The notes beneath the pieces are model-generated. The model worked only from the letters and a program-made list of their open reading frames with translations. It ran no database searches and was not told the DNA's origin. A stretch of 64,000 nucleotides of DNA from Argopecten irradians (taxonomy: Eukaryota > Mollusca > Bivalvia > Pectinida > Pectinidae). The stretch spans positions 10,996,837 through 11,060,836 of the forward strand of contig NC_091147.1 in NCBI RefSeq assembly GCF_041381155.1, in the 5' to 3' direction. The number at the start of each line of letters is the position of its first letter. Positions within the stretch are counted from its first letter, which is position 1. Below, one piece after another: positions 39,301-51,538 of this stretch. The translations under genes and the position numbers were made by a program.

Positions 39301-42300
39301 TCCCAGTTAAAATACAGTTTCCATTCATTTACCATTCATTTTCCGGTTTTCATTCCTCACATTTCTTCATACCAATTTTGTGTGTACAGTTAAAAGACAG
39401 TTTTCTGAAAACCATGTTTTAACTGCTGAAAAATTTCCATTCAAAATGCAGTTTTTAGATAACTGGAATTTCACTGTATCAAAATACCAGTTATTTCCCA
39501 GTTTACCGTTTCTGATATATCTTCTCTGTAACCAGTTATCAAATGCTACCATCAACAGTACTTGTGTACATAGCCACAGCAGGACATAGGTCAAGCCCAC
39601 AGGAAGAATTTGAAAGGAGTAGGGGATATGGGAGGGGGTGGAGTGGGGGCAAATTTGAGCCTCAATCTGAATATATTGTCCAATGGAAAGCAACTTCCTC
39701 TAATTTTGAATGTTAGTTTGCTGTGGCTGCATGTACATGATATATGGGACAGCCTTCATCTGCAACATATTCTTCTGAGCACAGATCCTTAAATTGTTCA
39801 AGAAAAGCTGCTTTGATTAAGAAAAGAAAATGGAATTGCCTGCAACTGTTGAAGTTTTCAGGAAATGATGAAAGTGTTCTACATTTGTATCTATTGTTTT
39901 GTGATATTTTGAAGTGAATTTCTATGGATGAATTGTTCAATATAAGTACATGTATGTAGAATGCAATTAACTTATTTTGAAACAACTGAAAGTGAATTAT
40001 ACGTGTAACATATTTGGTGATGGAGCCTTCACTCTTGGATTTACTTCAATGGATTCTGTTGTTTCTGGGTTTGTATGATATGGTATTGGTTGATTATGTG
40101 GCCCTAACATATGTTAAATTTGTATAAGAAAGTAATAATATATATATAATATGTGAAAAAGTTATAGGCTATAAATTGATGTACTATATATAGCTTTGTG
40201 TATCCTATTAAAGGAATAATTTTAATTTTAATTTTTAGATATAATGATGTTATTAGGCATCTCTTTAGTTCACCATGCCCTCTAGCTATTTTACTAAATC
40301 CTGGACCTCAAAAGATGACCTGATTAGAGTGTCTGCATAGTTTACAGTTACTTCTCTCATTCTTTTTCCCTCCCCAGCCTCCTCCCCTCCCCCTTCTCAC
40401 CACCTGGGTAATCAACGTATATTATATAACAGTTATTTTCCAGTTATTCTTATCATCAATGCTTCCATCCTAGACCAGTTTATTTACAGTTATTTATGAC
40501 ATCAACTGGTATACTGGTACTGATAATTTCTGCCATTCCAAAACCGGTTTTTAACCAGTTTTCTGTGAGGTCACAAAACTGGAAAATCTCATTAATATAG
40601 CAAATAACTGCTAAACAACTGTGAAAGTAATGTGTATTGAATGGTAACTGGGAAATAACTGGACTTTTAACTGCGTAGAGCCACAATGGCAGTTATCTGA
40701 CCTAAAAGTGATAACTGGAAAAACACTGTAAAACCACTGTTCAGAATAAAACTGTGAAGAGAATGGAAAATGAATGGAGTTTATTTAGCTAAGGGGAGGT
40801 AATGGAAACTTCTTCCATTGGATTTATGATAAGTTACCAGAGGATGTAGTCTGATAGTGTCTTTGGATTTGATAAGGTTTGTTGGTGAAATTTAAGCAAT
40901 CTAATTGTTTTTATTGGTTTATAGTCATTTTTTGTCACAAACACTTAAATGTGCATGTATATATATCTTTATTCTATTCATGTTTCCCGGAACAATAATT
41001 TTTATTTGATGCTGACAAGGTAATTCTTGGTCAATATTAAGACCAATTCCATCACCAAATGAATTCAAAAGGTCATTGTATAATACATGTACCAAAAATC
41101 AAAAGAATGACTATTGTGATTTTTCAAACTTTTCTATTTATACCTTTGTACTTATTTAAATATAAACCAGGAAGCTAACGGCTATGGTGCCACAACTATG
41201 ACCGGCTTTGTTGCGACAAATGTGTGTGCTGCTTTGGTGCGGGAAGTGTGTGCAGCTATGGTGCGGCAAACTCATTTGCATACGAAAAGTATGTATTGCC
41301 GCAATATTGCTGCTATATTACTGCAATATTGCTGCAACTGTGTGCCAGAGGCCTTATATTTCTGTAAGGCACTTAAAAAATCACAAAAAAATGAAGTGCG
41401 CTTAATAGGACCTATGTAACCTTTCACAAAAGGATTGCACAGAGAAAGCCATTAATGGATTTTAAAAATAAATCAAGTTGAGAAACCTATAGTGGATTTT
41501 CATATTTTCAGTCTGCGTTTAAGTCGTTGGTGACATTGAGGCCTCAAAAAGGAAAGGGGTACTTTAATACTGGATTGAATATATCTTTAGTCCAATAATG
41601 CCTTAAAAGTTGTTTTTTTTCAGTATATTCAATTAAAAAATCACTTCCTTTTCTTCCACAAATAAGTAGTGGTCATCCAGAACTTTTTTTTTAACTTGGG
41701 CAAATTCAAATTCATAAAAACTTCTTATAGAACATTTTTAAACTCATGCAAATTCATAATCAACTATATATGGAATTGGAAATAAACAATATCAATAATT
41801 ATTATAATATAATAGACACTTACCAGCGTAACTGTGCGGAATCACTGTTTTAACATCCTCTTTCATGTTTTTATTGGTTTATAGTCATTTTTTGTCACAA
41901 ACACTTAAATGTGCATGTATATATATCTTTATTCTATTCATGTTTCCCGGAACAAGGAAATTTTTATTTGATGCTGACAAGGTAATTCTTGGTTGGTATA
42001 CAATATTAAGACCAATTCCATCACCAAATGAATTCAAAAGGTCATTGTATAATACATGTACCAAGAATCAAAAGAATGATTATTGTGATTTTTCAAACTT
42101 TTCTATTTATACCTTTGTACTTATTTAAATATAAACCAGGAAGCTGGCTATGGTGCCACAACTATGAGCGGCTTTGTTGCGACAAATGTGTGTGCTGCTT
42201 TGGTGCGGCAAGTGTGTGCGGCAAACTCATTTGCATACGAAAAGTATGTATTGCCGCAATATTGCTGCTATATTACTGCAATATTGCTGCAACTGTGTGC

Positions 42301-45300
42301 CAGAGGCCTTATATTTCTCTAAGGGTAGGACGCTTAAAAAATCGGAAAAAAATGAAGTGCGCTTAATAGGACCTATGTAACCTTTCACAAAAGGATTGCA
42401 CAGAGAAAGCCATTAATGGATTTTAAAAATAAATAAAGTTGAGAAACCTATAGTGGATTTTCATATTTTCAGTCTGCGTTTAAGTCGTTGGTGACATTGA
42501 GGCCTCAAAAAGGAAAGGGGTACTTTAATACTGGATTGAATATATCTTTAGTCCAATAATGCCTTAAAAGTTGTTTTTTTTCAGTATATTCAATTAAAAA
42601 ATCACTTCCTTTTCTTCCACAAATAAGTATAGTGATCATCCAGAACTTTTTTTTTAACTTGGGCAAATTCAAATTCATAAAAGCTTCTTATAGAACATTT
42701 TTAAACTCATGCAAATTCATAAACAACTATATATGGAATTGGAAATAAACAATATCAATAATTATTATAATATAATAGACTTACCAGCGTAACTGTGCGG
42801 AATCACTGTTTTAACGTCCTCTTTCAGACGTGTGTCAAAAGTGAAGTAGAAATTATTTGTGGTGGCCCGAGTACAGTCCACTACATTGACCACCTCAGCA
42901 TGGACCTTCATTTGTAACATCGACCCAGACGTATACACAACCTACAGCAAACCAGGAAATATTAATCAGCTCTGAAACTAACACATTACCTAGTCATCTA
43001 CAGTATAGTTTATAAGAGACACTTTTCACTGCTAATGCTTACAGAGTTATCTACTCTAGGATGAGTTTATTTATTTCTCAGCATTTCAGGGCTCCTATCG
43101 AAAACCATATTATAGACAAAGCATATATGATAACAGACACTGCTACAAGGATGTTTTGGTTTGCCTTTTTTCCACAAATCTACTGACTGTTAAGAAATGA
43201 TGATCATGAAATGGATAAGAAAGACAATCTCTGATTTAATTTCATCATACATATAATATAAGAAAATATAGGGAAAGGGTAATTGTACAGCATCAATGAG
43301 TTTCAAAATTAATTCAAATAGAAAAGTTTATGTTAATGTTTTACATCAAGATATATGTACCGGTATGTCAATTTCAACACAATTTGTATTGTTTTAATAT
43401 GGAGACTTACCTGAGAAGATAAAAACAAAACAGATCCAACTTCCACAGGCTTCATAAACAATATATCATCTACTGCCGTTACATATGGTCGTGACTTGCT
43501 GAAAGCAAGTAGTTGCAAAACTTCAAAATTACAAGCAGAAACAGGCGAACTGTTTTGATTTAAAGAAAAAAATTGAAAAGAACAGAAAATCGTTATAACA
43601 ACTTCAATTACATAAAAAATGCATTATAAGTATATCTGATTCAATGGAACATGATTCTGGTTGTAGGCCTACCAATACATAGCAGCATTTGTCCAAGCCA
43701 GCTCAAAAGCCTTCCTCATCAAAAAGCCTCCAAATATCTTGTTATATAAATTTCTTTGCTGGGAATAGAATAAAAGTCAAATATCAAAAACAAGTACAAA
43801 TTATACATATTATAAACAGTTTTATAATGATGATGATGAGCATTATTATAAATTATTATTGTCCTTCCTCTATATGTATATAGATGTGGAATGGGACACA
43901 AAAGGATGGGACTTAACATGAGTAACACTACATAGCTTCACTTCATGGTACATCCTTCATAGTTGAGGGGTTACTATCAGTGACGTTATATCCACCCCTG
44001 GACTATCTGACAGTAAAACTGGAGACATGAGAACAGAACAGGTAATTTAGTCCTTTGATTTACATCAAATGAATTGTTTAACAGAACACTGCGGTTAACT
44101 GTATGGCTTTGAATTTGGACATTGCTCTCTTTGTAGTCTTCACAGAAAGTCTTTGCAGGCCTGTGATTGGTCATATTTTTTCCTCTTGAACTGCCTGCAG
44201 TTTTACTATTTGATAGTCCAGGGTTGGATATAATGTCAGTAATCGTAACCCCTGGAGTATGGAGGATGTTCATGATAGAGCCATCAAATAAAATGCATAG
44301 AGTCTGATTTAAACTACAGGTGAGTAAACAATACCTCTGGGAAGCAGATAGTCAGATTCTTGAGTAGTGTTTTCTCCATCCATTCACTGTTGTCTGGTTT
44401 TACACGGACACGGAAACTTGCTGCACTGTAACACAGAGTGGCTTTAAATGATTCACTGTAACCAGTTAAGTAAGAAATCTTTAAAAAGGAAGTACAATTA
44501 AGTCTTATACAAAATGTATCAGGATAAGATACCTCTAAATTATTTTTCAAAATATTTTACACTGGTGTGAGTGCATTAAAAAATGAACATACTTTTCTTG
44601 GTTTTTTCTTGGTTTTTCAGTTGGTTGGTGCATGTAGTAATTCAAAAATCATTTGAGTATGTCAAATTTTAGGAGAATTGTTAAATGTAAATTCATCATA
44701 TAGCAATTGCCAGAGAATTTGGAAATGAATCAGATGATCCAATTCTTCATGGTCAGACAATTTTTTGTAGAGTTATCCATTGTATGTACAATTTCAACAA
44801 CAAACTACTCCAGTCACATTTACATACATGTATTACTATTGCATGAAGTAAATTTCTGTTTTTTGAGTCATATTATCTACTACATGAATTTTTAATTCTT
44901 GAAGTCCCCATCAGCTGCATCAAAATCACTTACCTAGTGTCTAATGTCTGTAAAAACAAGTCATGGATCAGTTGTCGTTCTTCCTCAGATGGAGGAGTCT
45001 TCAGAAGGGTTCTCTCCCCTTCAAGTTGACGCTTTACTTTGTTACCTTCAAGGAAGTACAGCAATTTTAAGGAAATAATAAAAGTACAGAAAGTACTGAG
45101 GAGGAGTCTATCAAATTAATCTATCAATTTTAACATTAGGTGGCATTTTGATATTTTTCTACAGGCGATGGCCTTCACATTAATTGGGAAATTCTTTTCT
45201 TTATTTCATGATTTCGGGAAGAGAAAGTGACAAAATCTATACTTAAATAAGGAAATTTATTATAACTTACTTTCTCCTAATTCAAATAAACGTTCCTCTT

Positions 45301-48300
45301 CAGGACCAACTGGCTTGAGTTTATTTACAGATCCAGACCTTCAATGTGGAAAGCATAGTTCTTATATGACACATAGGTGTAAATAGCATTGTTTTAGTAA
45401 TTACGCAATTTGCAATATATTATATAGAACACTATTTATGATTTATGTTATCTGCATTTTTATGGTTATTAATATGTAATATATGTATCTGTATGTTGAG
45501 CAGAGCATATTTTTTACTTATCAATAAGTTATCATCTTATTGCACCTCAAAATGAGCAAGATGTAACAACACAAATATACTGCAGTCTCCCAAAACAAAG
45601 ACTCAATACACTGCATACAGGCCAGGTAATCCTTATATGACCCTAGCTGTTAATAGGATATCAATCTTATTTACAATAAATATTCGACTTTCATTATGTT
45701 TGTATCTTTCTGTCAAAAGATGCATTGTATTTAGACAGATACAAGGCAGCAAATGCTGTTTTATATAGATGTATTATTAACGGTGAAATAGTATCTGACA
45801 ATCATTTGTGAGAATGCAACTTCGGGTTACCTTTGCACCTTTTTTACTATAAAGCAGAAGCAAATTAAGATTTTTACTCAATTTGTCATCAATTCATTTA
45901 TTTCTCCAATCATCTCAATTACCAGTGACCATGGTTCTTTCCTGATCACTGTCACACAAATGTAAATAAGAGTGAAAATCAATATGAATGTGTTATTTGT
46001 ATAGTAGACTACACGATCTCCTTACTTCTTTGTGACAGGATTGCGGGCTACCATCACAAACCTAGCTACTAGTAGTTGTCTCAGTGAGCCTTCATGTTCC
46101 TGTAATAATGATTCATTACTCAACAACAGTACAGTATACAACATCAAACTGTGATTAAAGGTTCAAAGTTATAAAATTCTCCCTTCTGTCATTATTAAAA
46201 CGTAAGTTTAAACTTCCCCTTATCTGTAGTTTTAATTACCACAATCTCCTATTTTCTAACATGATTTGTGTCCCCTTACTAGTAAGTGTAGCCAACTACA
46301 ATATATTCAGTTCTATATGCCTCACACGGTGAATTATTTGAAACTACAGAGCACGTAATCACAAATTGTGTATATATAGATATATTGTACCTGTTTTAAA
46401 TGCATGGTAACTTCTACCGAGCTTTTTCCAGCCCAAGTCACATGACCTGACATTAGAATGTCTTTATCTGGTGCTATAGGATGCTCCTCCAATTCTGAAA
46501 TAAATAAATAGTACTACAAAACAGTGGTACATCATACATATGTAGTCAGTCAACTGTGTCCTCTATAGTGGCAGTTGCCAGGTACTGTCTGCTGGTCAGT
46601 GGTTTCTCTCTGGGTAGTCCGGTTATCCTCCACCATCAAACCTGGCACGTCATTACATGACCCTGGCTGTTGATGTAAAAATTAAACAAACCAAACCAAA
46701 CCAAACTATAGTTAAGTACAAGTGGAAACATCAAAATTTACCTACCTTGAATGAGTTATCTCCCCTTACACCAAATCCCAGATTTTATGAACATATATAC
46801 AATTTTAGTTTCATTGATAAAAATTAACATGGTATGGAGAAAATACCTTCTCAAAACCTAATATTTGTTTAAATGTAGGACATGGTAAAGTAGAAACCTG
46901 CTGAAGATTATGTATATTTAAGACACTATGTAAACCATCACATTATGTGCTCATCAAGGAAAATATTACAGGTGTAGAAGCCATTTCTTTCCCCCTCTGA
47001 TGCTTTCCCCAGGGAAAGGAATTGGCTAGCTGATTCTCTCTCCCCTCCGCCAAGTTAATTTTCCCCCGGGAAAAGAATTGGCTGGCTAGGGAAAGGGAAA
47101 AGAATCAGCTAGCCAATAGTTTCCCCTTAGAAATATATATACAGGGAAAGGGAAAAAGTATCGGATAGCCAATAGTTGGGGGGGAGGGGGGGGGGGAAGA
47201 GGAGAATCAGCTACATGTAGACAATAGTTCCCCCTTCACCCCCTAGGAATAAATAGACAGGGAAGAGGGAAAGAATCAACAAGCCCAATTCTTTTCCCAG
47301 GGAAAACTTTCAGCAAGGGGAAAGATGCACCATCATTGATTAATATGTCACCTTATTTATATAACTTTGATATCAATCATGAATGACAGTCACCTCAGTG
47401 TAATATAACCAAAACTTGAAACAAAAGTCTTTTCAGGCAACAATCAAGGTAAAATCCTAAATATTTTGTAATCAGACAGTGTTTATGATACTGTTCTTAC
47501 CAATCCTGTCCACTAAAGCTGTTACTATGGCGATGGGTGACTTGTGGTCAGAGGTTTGGTCGTCATGGGTTGTGTGGGTATAACTGATTAACACTAGATG
47601 AAAATAAAAAAAAAATAAACATATCAACTTTTTTTTCTTTTTGTATTTGAATACAACATTAATGGTTAAAAATTATGTCACGTATAGAAAATATTGTAGC
47701 AGATCACCACAAGCCCTTGTGTTTGACAGGTATTGATAGTAGGTTGGTGATTTTTCTCTACATTCTTTGGCTTTCCTCCACCCTCTAGACCTGACACATC
47801 ATTAAATGACCCTGACTTTTAATATGATGCCTAACAAAAACAAACAATATCATTCTGTCCTAATTGTCGCAATGTTTGTGTTACAGTAATATTTAATTGT
47901 TCATTTCATAAAAGAAACAACCACTAAATAATAAGTTTTAAAAATATACAATAAAACTGTCAATAATGAGTACCAGCAAATGTATCAAGATCCTCCAGAA
48001 TTCTGCCAAAACGTATCCCATCATAGAAATTGATGTATTTCTCCCTAGTATGAGGGTTTGATCCAAGGGGGATAACTGCCTCTTGATAGCTATCTTTCAT
48101 GGTTCGCATGGGAAGGTCCTCTTGTGTGAAGGATGGTAGTGATTGGCTAGGAGCCTCAGTCGGTGTTCTGCAAGTAAAAATATTCTCTTTTGAAATATAC
48201 AAATAATAGCATTATTTTTTCTTATTCTGTTATACATGAACCATTTAATATCATTAAAATATTTGAACTTAACATCCACATATAATTTTCTTCTTAGTCA

Positions 48301-49884
48301 CAGAAATTTAACTCTACTACAAAAAAGTTAGCAAGTTCAATTAACGCCGTTGTACCTATTCTTTATTTGCATATTACAGAGTTATCTGCCTTGTGGGTAA
48401 GTATTGATTGTTTTCTTTATGTATTTACGAGTGTAATGTGAAAACAACATAATTTTTTTGCTCAGAATGTAATGATGTCTCAACTGATACCTATCCAAAA
48501 AAGACATAATTCTGTAATATGCAAACACAAAATATTCTTTCACATAGTTAACAATAACAATTGCACTTACCCCCATATTTTCTGAGCCCCTACAAGTTCT
48601 TCAAGCATTGCTCTTGCTGAAAAAAAAAATGAAAATAAAAAAATCACAAAATACCTTAAAAGATTGACCTGCACATGTATATTAATTGAGTCTAATGGAT
48701 ATTAATTACTAAATGTAATAAAAGATGTAAGTTCGTCCATATTTTAATTATGTATGCTCACATGTAATTATTTCCATGGAAAAAATGATGAGGAAATAAA
48801 AGTCTATATTTTTTGAAGTACATATTACACAATTATGTATTTTGAGTTTTAAAGACTGTTTTGAGGACCAAGACAATCAAAGTCCTTGAGATCATTACGT
48901 TTGCATGTCATGCACATCAGCTAACTTGCACACTTACAATGAATACATTTTATAATGTAACTATGTGTAGCGGGATTTACTGGGTCGATCATCTGTGACC
49001 AGGTAGCTCAGTCGCTAGAGCACTTGGCTAGTCTTCAGACCCTGATATTAATTATAATGTACAATATATTGTGTACCCTGTTTTATGGTTGTGAATCCTT
49101 GTGGCTTGCTGGACGTACACAGACAGGCTGTCATGGGTAATGTTGGATGCACACATGTTCTCACTAATGTAATTTTCTGTATAGTTCTCGGTAATATCCT
49201 GAGTCTACAAAATGAAAAGAAATCATGTAATTTTAAGCAGCATTTATCTTTGTAAGCAAATGTATCTAATTATGTGTATTACTAGTATACGATAGAAATA
49301 AGCACTTAATTACAGTATCGTCTGAATAATAAAAGGGATGCAGAGGCTGTGAAACTTTGGATCTTAAACACCCTATTTATAAGACTTGACTTTAAAGGTT
49401 TTTTCCGTTTAGCTCTGTTTGTCAAAAACCATCAATCCAATCCTAACCAAACTTTAAACATAGCTAAAGGACATCATTATCACATCATTTCAGGGTGTGG
49501 GATTTGAAAAGGCTTAAAGGACTTAAAGTTATGCTAAACTATCTGTATCTATTGCATGCAGCTCTTTTTTTCAAAAAGTATAAGTCTAATCCTAAACAAC
49601 CTTGGAATATAGCTAAAAGCCAACATATCACCTCAACACACCTAAGCCTAATTATGGCAGGATTCATTTCAGCTGTGGTGCATTCAGATGCTGCAGGACA
49701 CAATCGTGCTGCATTTCACTTTTCCTTATTTTTTTTCCCTTATGTAATAAATCAACAATGCGGTAGAGGCGATAATTATAATTACGCGTAATTCTTGTTT
49801 ATTTTGTGCAATCTCTAATTATTAGAGTCCTACACCTGCTCCTGTTGAGAGAACGGACACTTACCCGACTTTAAAACTCGACAT
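36400..49884 (-). CDS. ACOT9: Acyl-CoA thioesterase 9 (mitochondrial), 14 exons
   Basis: Exons in transcript order: 49884-49865, 49204-49077, 48616-48571, 48167-47974, 47593-47501, 46494-46391, 46099-46026, 45338-45271, 45045-44934, 44425-44335, 43758-43673, 43498-43411, 42941-42785, 36443-36400. All are in phase: 434 aa against about 439 in human ACOT9. The enzyme hydrolyses acyl-CoA to free acid and CoA in mitochondria. The N-terminus MSSFKVGLRILPRTIQKITL is Arg/Lys-rich without acids, as expected of a transit peptide. Two HotDog domains follow: about 85-225 (MKDSYQEAVIPLGSNPHTRE, FGRILEDLD, IAIVTALVDRI, SGHVTWAGKSSVEV) and about 285-410 (SFRVRVKPDNSEWMEK, KIFGGFLMRKAFELAWTNAA, VDDILFMKPVEVGSVLFLSS). 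The end is SMLYLDGKRHFES. The last intron (6.3 kb) is filled with nested foldback elements and a tandem duplication of the exon 13 donor. Confidence 0.95.
36618..37285. repeat. Tandem array of palindromes built on TTCCGATATCGGAA
   Basis: About 30 repeats of a ~19-21 bp unit such as AATTTCCGATATCGGAAATT or GAATTCCGATATCGG. Each is itself a near-perfect palindrome, often with GAATTC between units. A spacer (about 36,930-36,960) splits the array into two halves. Long ORFs on both strands here are artefacts of the repeat. Confidence 0.92.
37294..38824. mobile_element. Hairpin-ended repeat element (copy 2)
   Basis: Same ends as copy 1 at 23,545: AAGAGATCCCAGAGGGATCT at the left and the AGCCCACCATC/GATGGTGGGCT hairpin plus AAAA at the right. 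About nine ~155-bp units, then an (ACGG)n-type tract at about 38,707-38,765. Its left neighbour is AAC in both copies. Confidence 0.85.
38855..39165. repeat. GCAGCAATATTGC-type palindromic repeat cluster (left)
   Basis: Many variants of GCCGCAATATTGCGGC and TGTGCAGCAA. Similar clusters occur at 41,165-41,345 and, through the tandem duplication, 42,135-42,305. Each motif is palindromic. The flank CTACCCTTACAGAAA here resembles the complement of CTCTAAGGGTAG near 42,320, so this may be one inverted end of a larger element. Confidence 0.5.
39255..40797. mobile_element. Probable foldback element with CCAGTT/AACTGG-rich ends
   Basis: The left 300 bp is rich in CCAGTTATTTCC, CAGTTTACC and CCATTCATTTTCC. 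The right 350 bp holds their complements (GGTAACTGGGAAATAACTGG, GGAAAATGAATGG). Outer ends CCTTAGCAAAAATAACTG and TTTATTTAGCTAAGG are similar inverted. The centre is unremarkable and non-coding. Exact boundaries are uncertain. Confidence 0.45.
40907..42826. repeat. ~960-bp tandem duplication including ACOT9 exon 13 end and 5' splice site
   Basis: Copy A is 40,907-41,866 and copy B 41,867-42,826. Both start with GTTTTTATTGGTTTATAGTC and end in CGTAACTGTGCGGAATCACT plus the TCCTCTTTCA that belongs to exon 13. The duplicated piece covers 42 nt of exon 13 (42,785-42,826), its donor (GTAAGT) and ~915 bp of intron. Copies differ by scattered substitutions and small indels, so the event is fairly recent. 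Copy A keeps an intact donor (41,823). Confidence 0.93.
43958..44262. mobile_element. Foldback MITE in ACOT9 intron 10
   Basis: About 60-bp inverted ends: GAGGGGTTACTATCAGTGAC..CCTGGACTATCTGACAGTAA at the left and the complement TTACTATTTGATAGTCCAGG..GTAACCCCTGGAG at the right. About 305 bp, non-coding. Confidence 0.7.
45617..45665 (+). mobile_element. SINE remnant (core only)
   Basis: CAGGCCAGGTAATCCTTATA followed by TGACCCTAGCTGTTAATAGG matches the core of the full SINE at 51,784-52,010 (complement). Confidence 0.5.
46565..46710 (+). mobile_element. SINE, 3' portion with CCAAA tail
   Basis: GGCAGTTGCCAGGTACTGTC.., TCCTCCACCATCAAACCTGG, CACGTCATTACATGACCCTG, then a tail AAACAAACCAAACCAAACC. 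Same family as 51,784-52,010 but lacking the tRNA-like head. Confidence 0.7.
46985..47330. repeat. Degenerate repeat cluster GGGAAA..CAGCTAGCCAAT in ACOT9 intron 5
   Basis: Repeated GGGAAAAGAATCAGCTAGCC-like segments on both strands, with GAATTGGCTAGCTGATTCTC and TTTCCCC counterparts, give a foldback-like cluster. A long G-run near 47,178-47,200 (GGGGGGGAGGGGGGGGGGGG) may be G-quadruplex forming. Confidence 0.6.
47703..47843 (+). mobile_element. Old copy of the same SINE family
   Basis: CACCACAAGCCCTTGTG, GGCTTTCCTCCACCCTC and CACATCATTAAATGACCCTG appear in the same order as in the 51,784-52,010 SINE (complement), with substantial divergence. Confidence 0.6.
48371..48520. mobile_element. MITE, family A (copy 2), ACOT9 intron 3
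   Basis: Ends ATATTACAGAGTTATCTGCC and the complement of ATAATTCTGTAATAT match the copy at 5,635-5,792. Both sit in a GCATATTACAG / CTGTAATATGC context. Confidence 0.65.
48999..49045 (+). mobile_element. Truncated tRNA-like SINE head next to ACOT9 exon 2
   Basis: GACCAGGTAGCTCAGTCGCT and AGAGCACTTGGCTAG form an A-box/D-arm-like start. No B box follows. It lies about 30 bp from the exon 2 donor. Confidence 0.45.
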
Positions 49885-50089
49885 TTTTCTGCATTTGTCA
49901 ACAAATACCGGAAGACCTCAACCTTTTGCCTGTCGCTTTTCAAAACTCAAGATAAGTTCCGAAAGTCTTTCATATTGGACGAGTTATCTTCCTTCAAATA
50001 CTTCAGGTATACAAAAGCGTATGCAAATGAGGGCACACCATTGTCATGCAAGACCTTTTTATTGTATAACACGTATTTAAAAACGTAAG

Positions 50090-51160
50090 TTAATGGCACT
50101 GCCATTCACTCGTGACTGACTGTAATGAAAAAAACCACCAAAAACAACAATTGGGTACAACAGAGATTGAAATATCTGGATGTAAATTAATATCTCAGTA
50201 ATTTCTACGATACCATAATCACAATAAAAAAACCATCAGAATATAAATATATACTAACAACTTTCATTTATTCAGGGAATGGACACATTTTAGATTGTAA
50301 TACACGCAAAAAATATATGTCCAACTGTTTTATCATAGTTACATGCATATGTGACAGGTTAAGCTTCTGTACATGTACATGCAAACAAATATCACAATTA
50401 CTGTAAAAAAATTCAAGTAACAATGGTATACTATTTCATTGTTTAGTAACATAATTAATTCTATAATACAGAATAGATTTTTCATAAAAATCAAGAATAT
50501 AATTATGTTTCTGGTATAATTATTTTAAAAAGGGGTAATGGAAAGGGTAATTAAACTAATACCTTCATATATTCACTTAAATTCTGACAGCTCTTTTATG
50601 AAAGATGATTAGAGATACATGTATATGAAAGTATAAAATATATATATTTTTTAAATCAGTAAAAAACATGTTTCTACTTAAATAGAGACTACGCTCATTT
50701 AAATTCTAAAGGCAAAAAGTTAGAGCATCGTTTGAGTTTAAGAAATGTATACTGTATCACATATTTATACAAATGTAAACAGCTACATATACCGAAAATA
50801 TCAATAAAACTTTTGCAAGATTAAAAAATATAGGTTCATAAAACTATCAAACCTACCAATATATAGATATATTTTTTGATTTCAACATCCTAATCCATTT
50901 ACCTTCCGTATTTTATCATTTGAAAAGGAAAGTTGTCGGGGGATTTAGATTTGTCTCCCCTAGGCCTATCCCTTTTTTATCGAATAGGCCTACAAGTGAA
51001 AAGTATTTTTCACTCTACTGGAAGAAACTGTTGTTCACCAAAATGCTGTGCTGTTTATCTTCGTACTATATGACCAATTAAACAGTTTTAAGTTATAACA
51101 TCAAATTTCTTCTTAATTCCATCACTGGAATGTCTCGCTGGTTTTATATAGGCCTAGTCG
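50090..51160. other. ACOT9 upstream flank, AT-rich
   Basis: The ACOT9 ATG is at 49,884 and the promoter probably lies in the next few hundred bases. I see no defined motif I would name. No other gene. Confidence 0.35.
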
Positions 51161-51169
51161 GAGATCAGT

Positions 51170-51262
51170 GGTTCATGGACGATTGGGTGCCGTAGATCGT
51201 GAGTTCGAGGCCCGGATAGGACACGATTCAATAAATTGTGATGCTTTGTTAAATTGTGTTTC
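51170..51262 (+). mobile_element. tRNA-derived SINE, second family (truncated copy)
   Basis: GATCGTGAGTTCGAGGCCC (B-box-like) followed by TCAATAAATTGTGATGCTTT and GTTAAATTGTGTTTCTTTGA, the same 3' part as 51,403-51,538. Confidence 0.6.
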
Positions 51263-51402
51263 TTTGATATTTAATATTAACTTAACACAATGTATCATAC
51301 TCAGTATGTGTTGTTGATCCAAAGATTTAATTTGATAATTTCCATAGAGATCATGTCAGCATATCGAACCGACTATCATTTCGTATATATCTAGATGGAT
51401 GT

Positions 51403-51538
51403 AGATGTGGCGCAGTGGTAGAAGGAGCAGGTATGTTTGGCTAGGCGATTGGGTGCTGCAGATCGTGAGTTCGAGGCCCTGATAGGGCTCGAGTCAATAA
51501 ATTGTCATGCTTTGTTAAATTGCGTTTCTTTGATTATA
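51403..51538 (+). mobile_element. tRNA-derived SINE, second family (fuller copy)
   Basis: The head GTGGCGCAGTGGTAGAAGGA (A box) and GATCGTGAGTTCGAGGCCCT (B box) are followed by a tail ATGCTTTGTTAAATTGCGTT TCTTTGA. The tail is shared with the copy about 230 bp upstream. Confidence 0.65.

Noticed and set aside
41198-42380. ORFs of 65-112 aa with CAA(L/M)VR and YYCNIAATVCQRP repeats
   Set aside because: Caused by the GCAGCAATATTGC cluster, and they appear twice because of the 960-bp duplication.
49077-49204. Alternative reading of ACOT9 exon 2 beginning at an internal ATG (MCASNITHDSLSVYVQQATR)
   Set aside because: That frame does not join exon 3 in phase. The other frame links MSSFKVG to KPQGFTTIKQARAMLEELVG and gives a plausible transit peptide.
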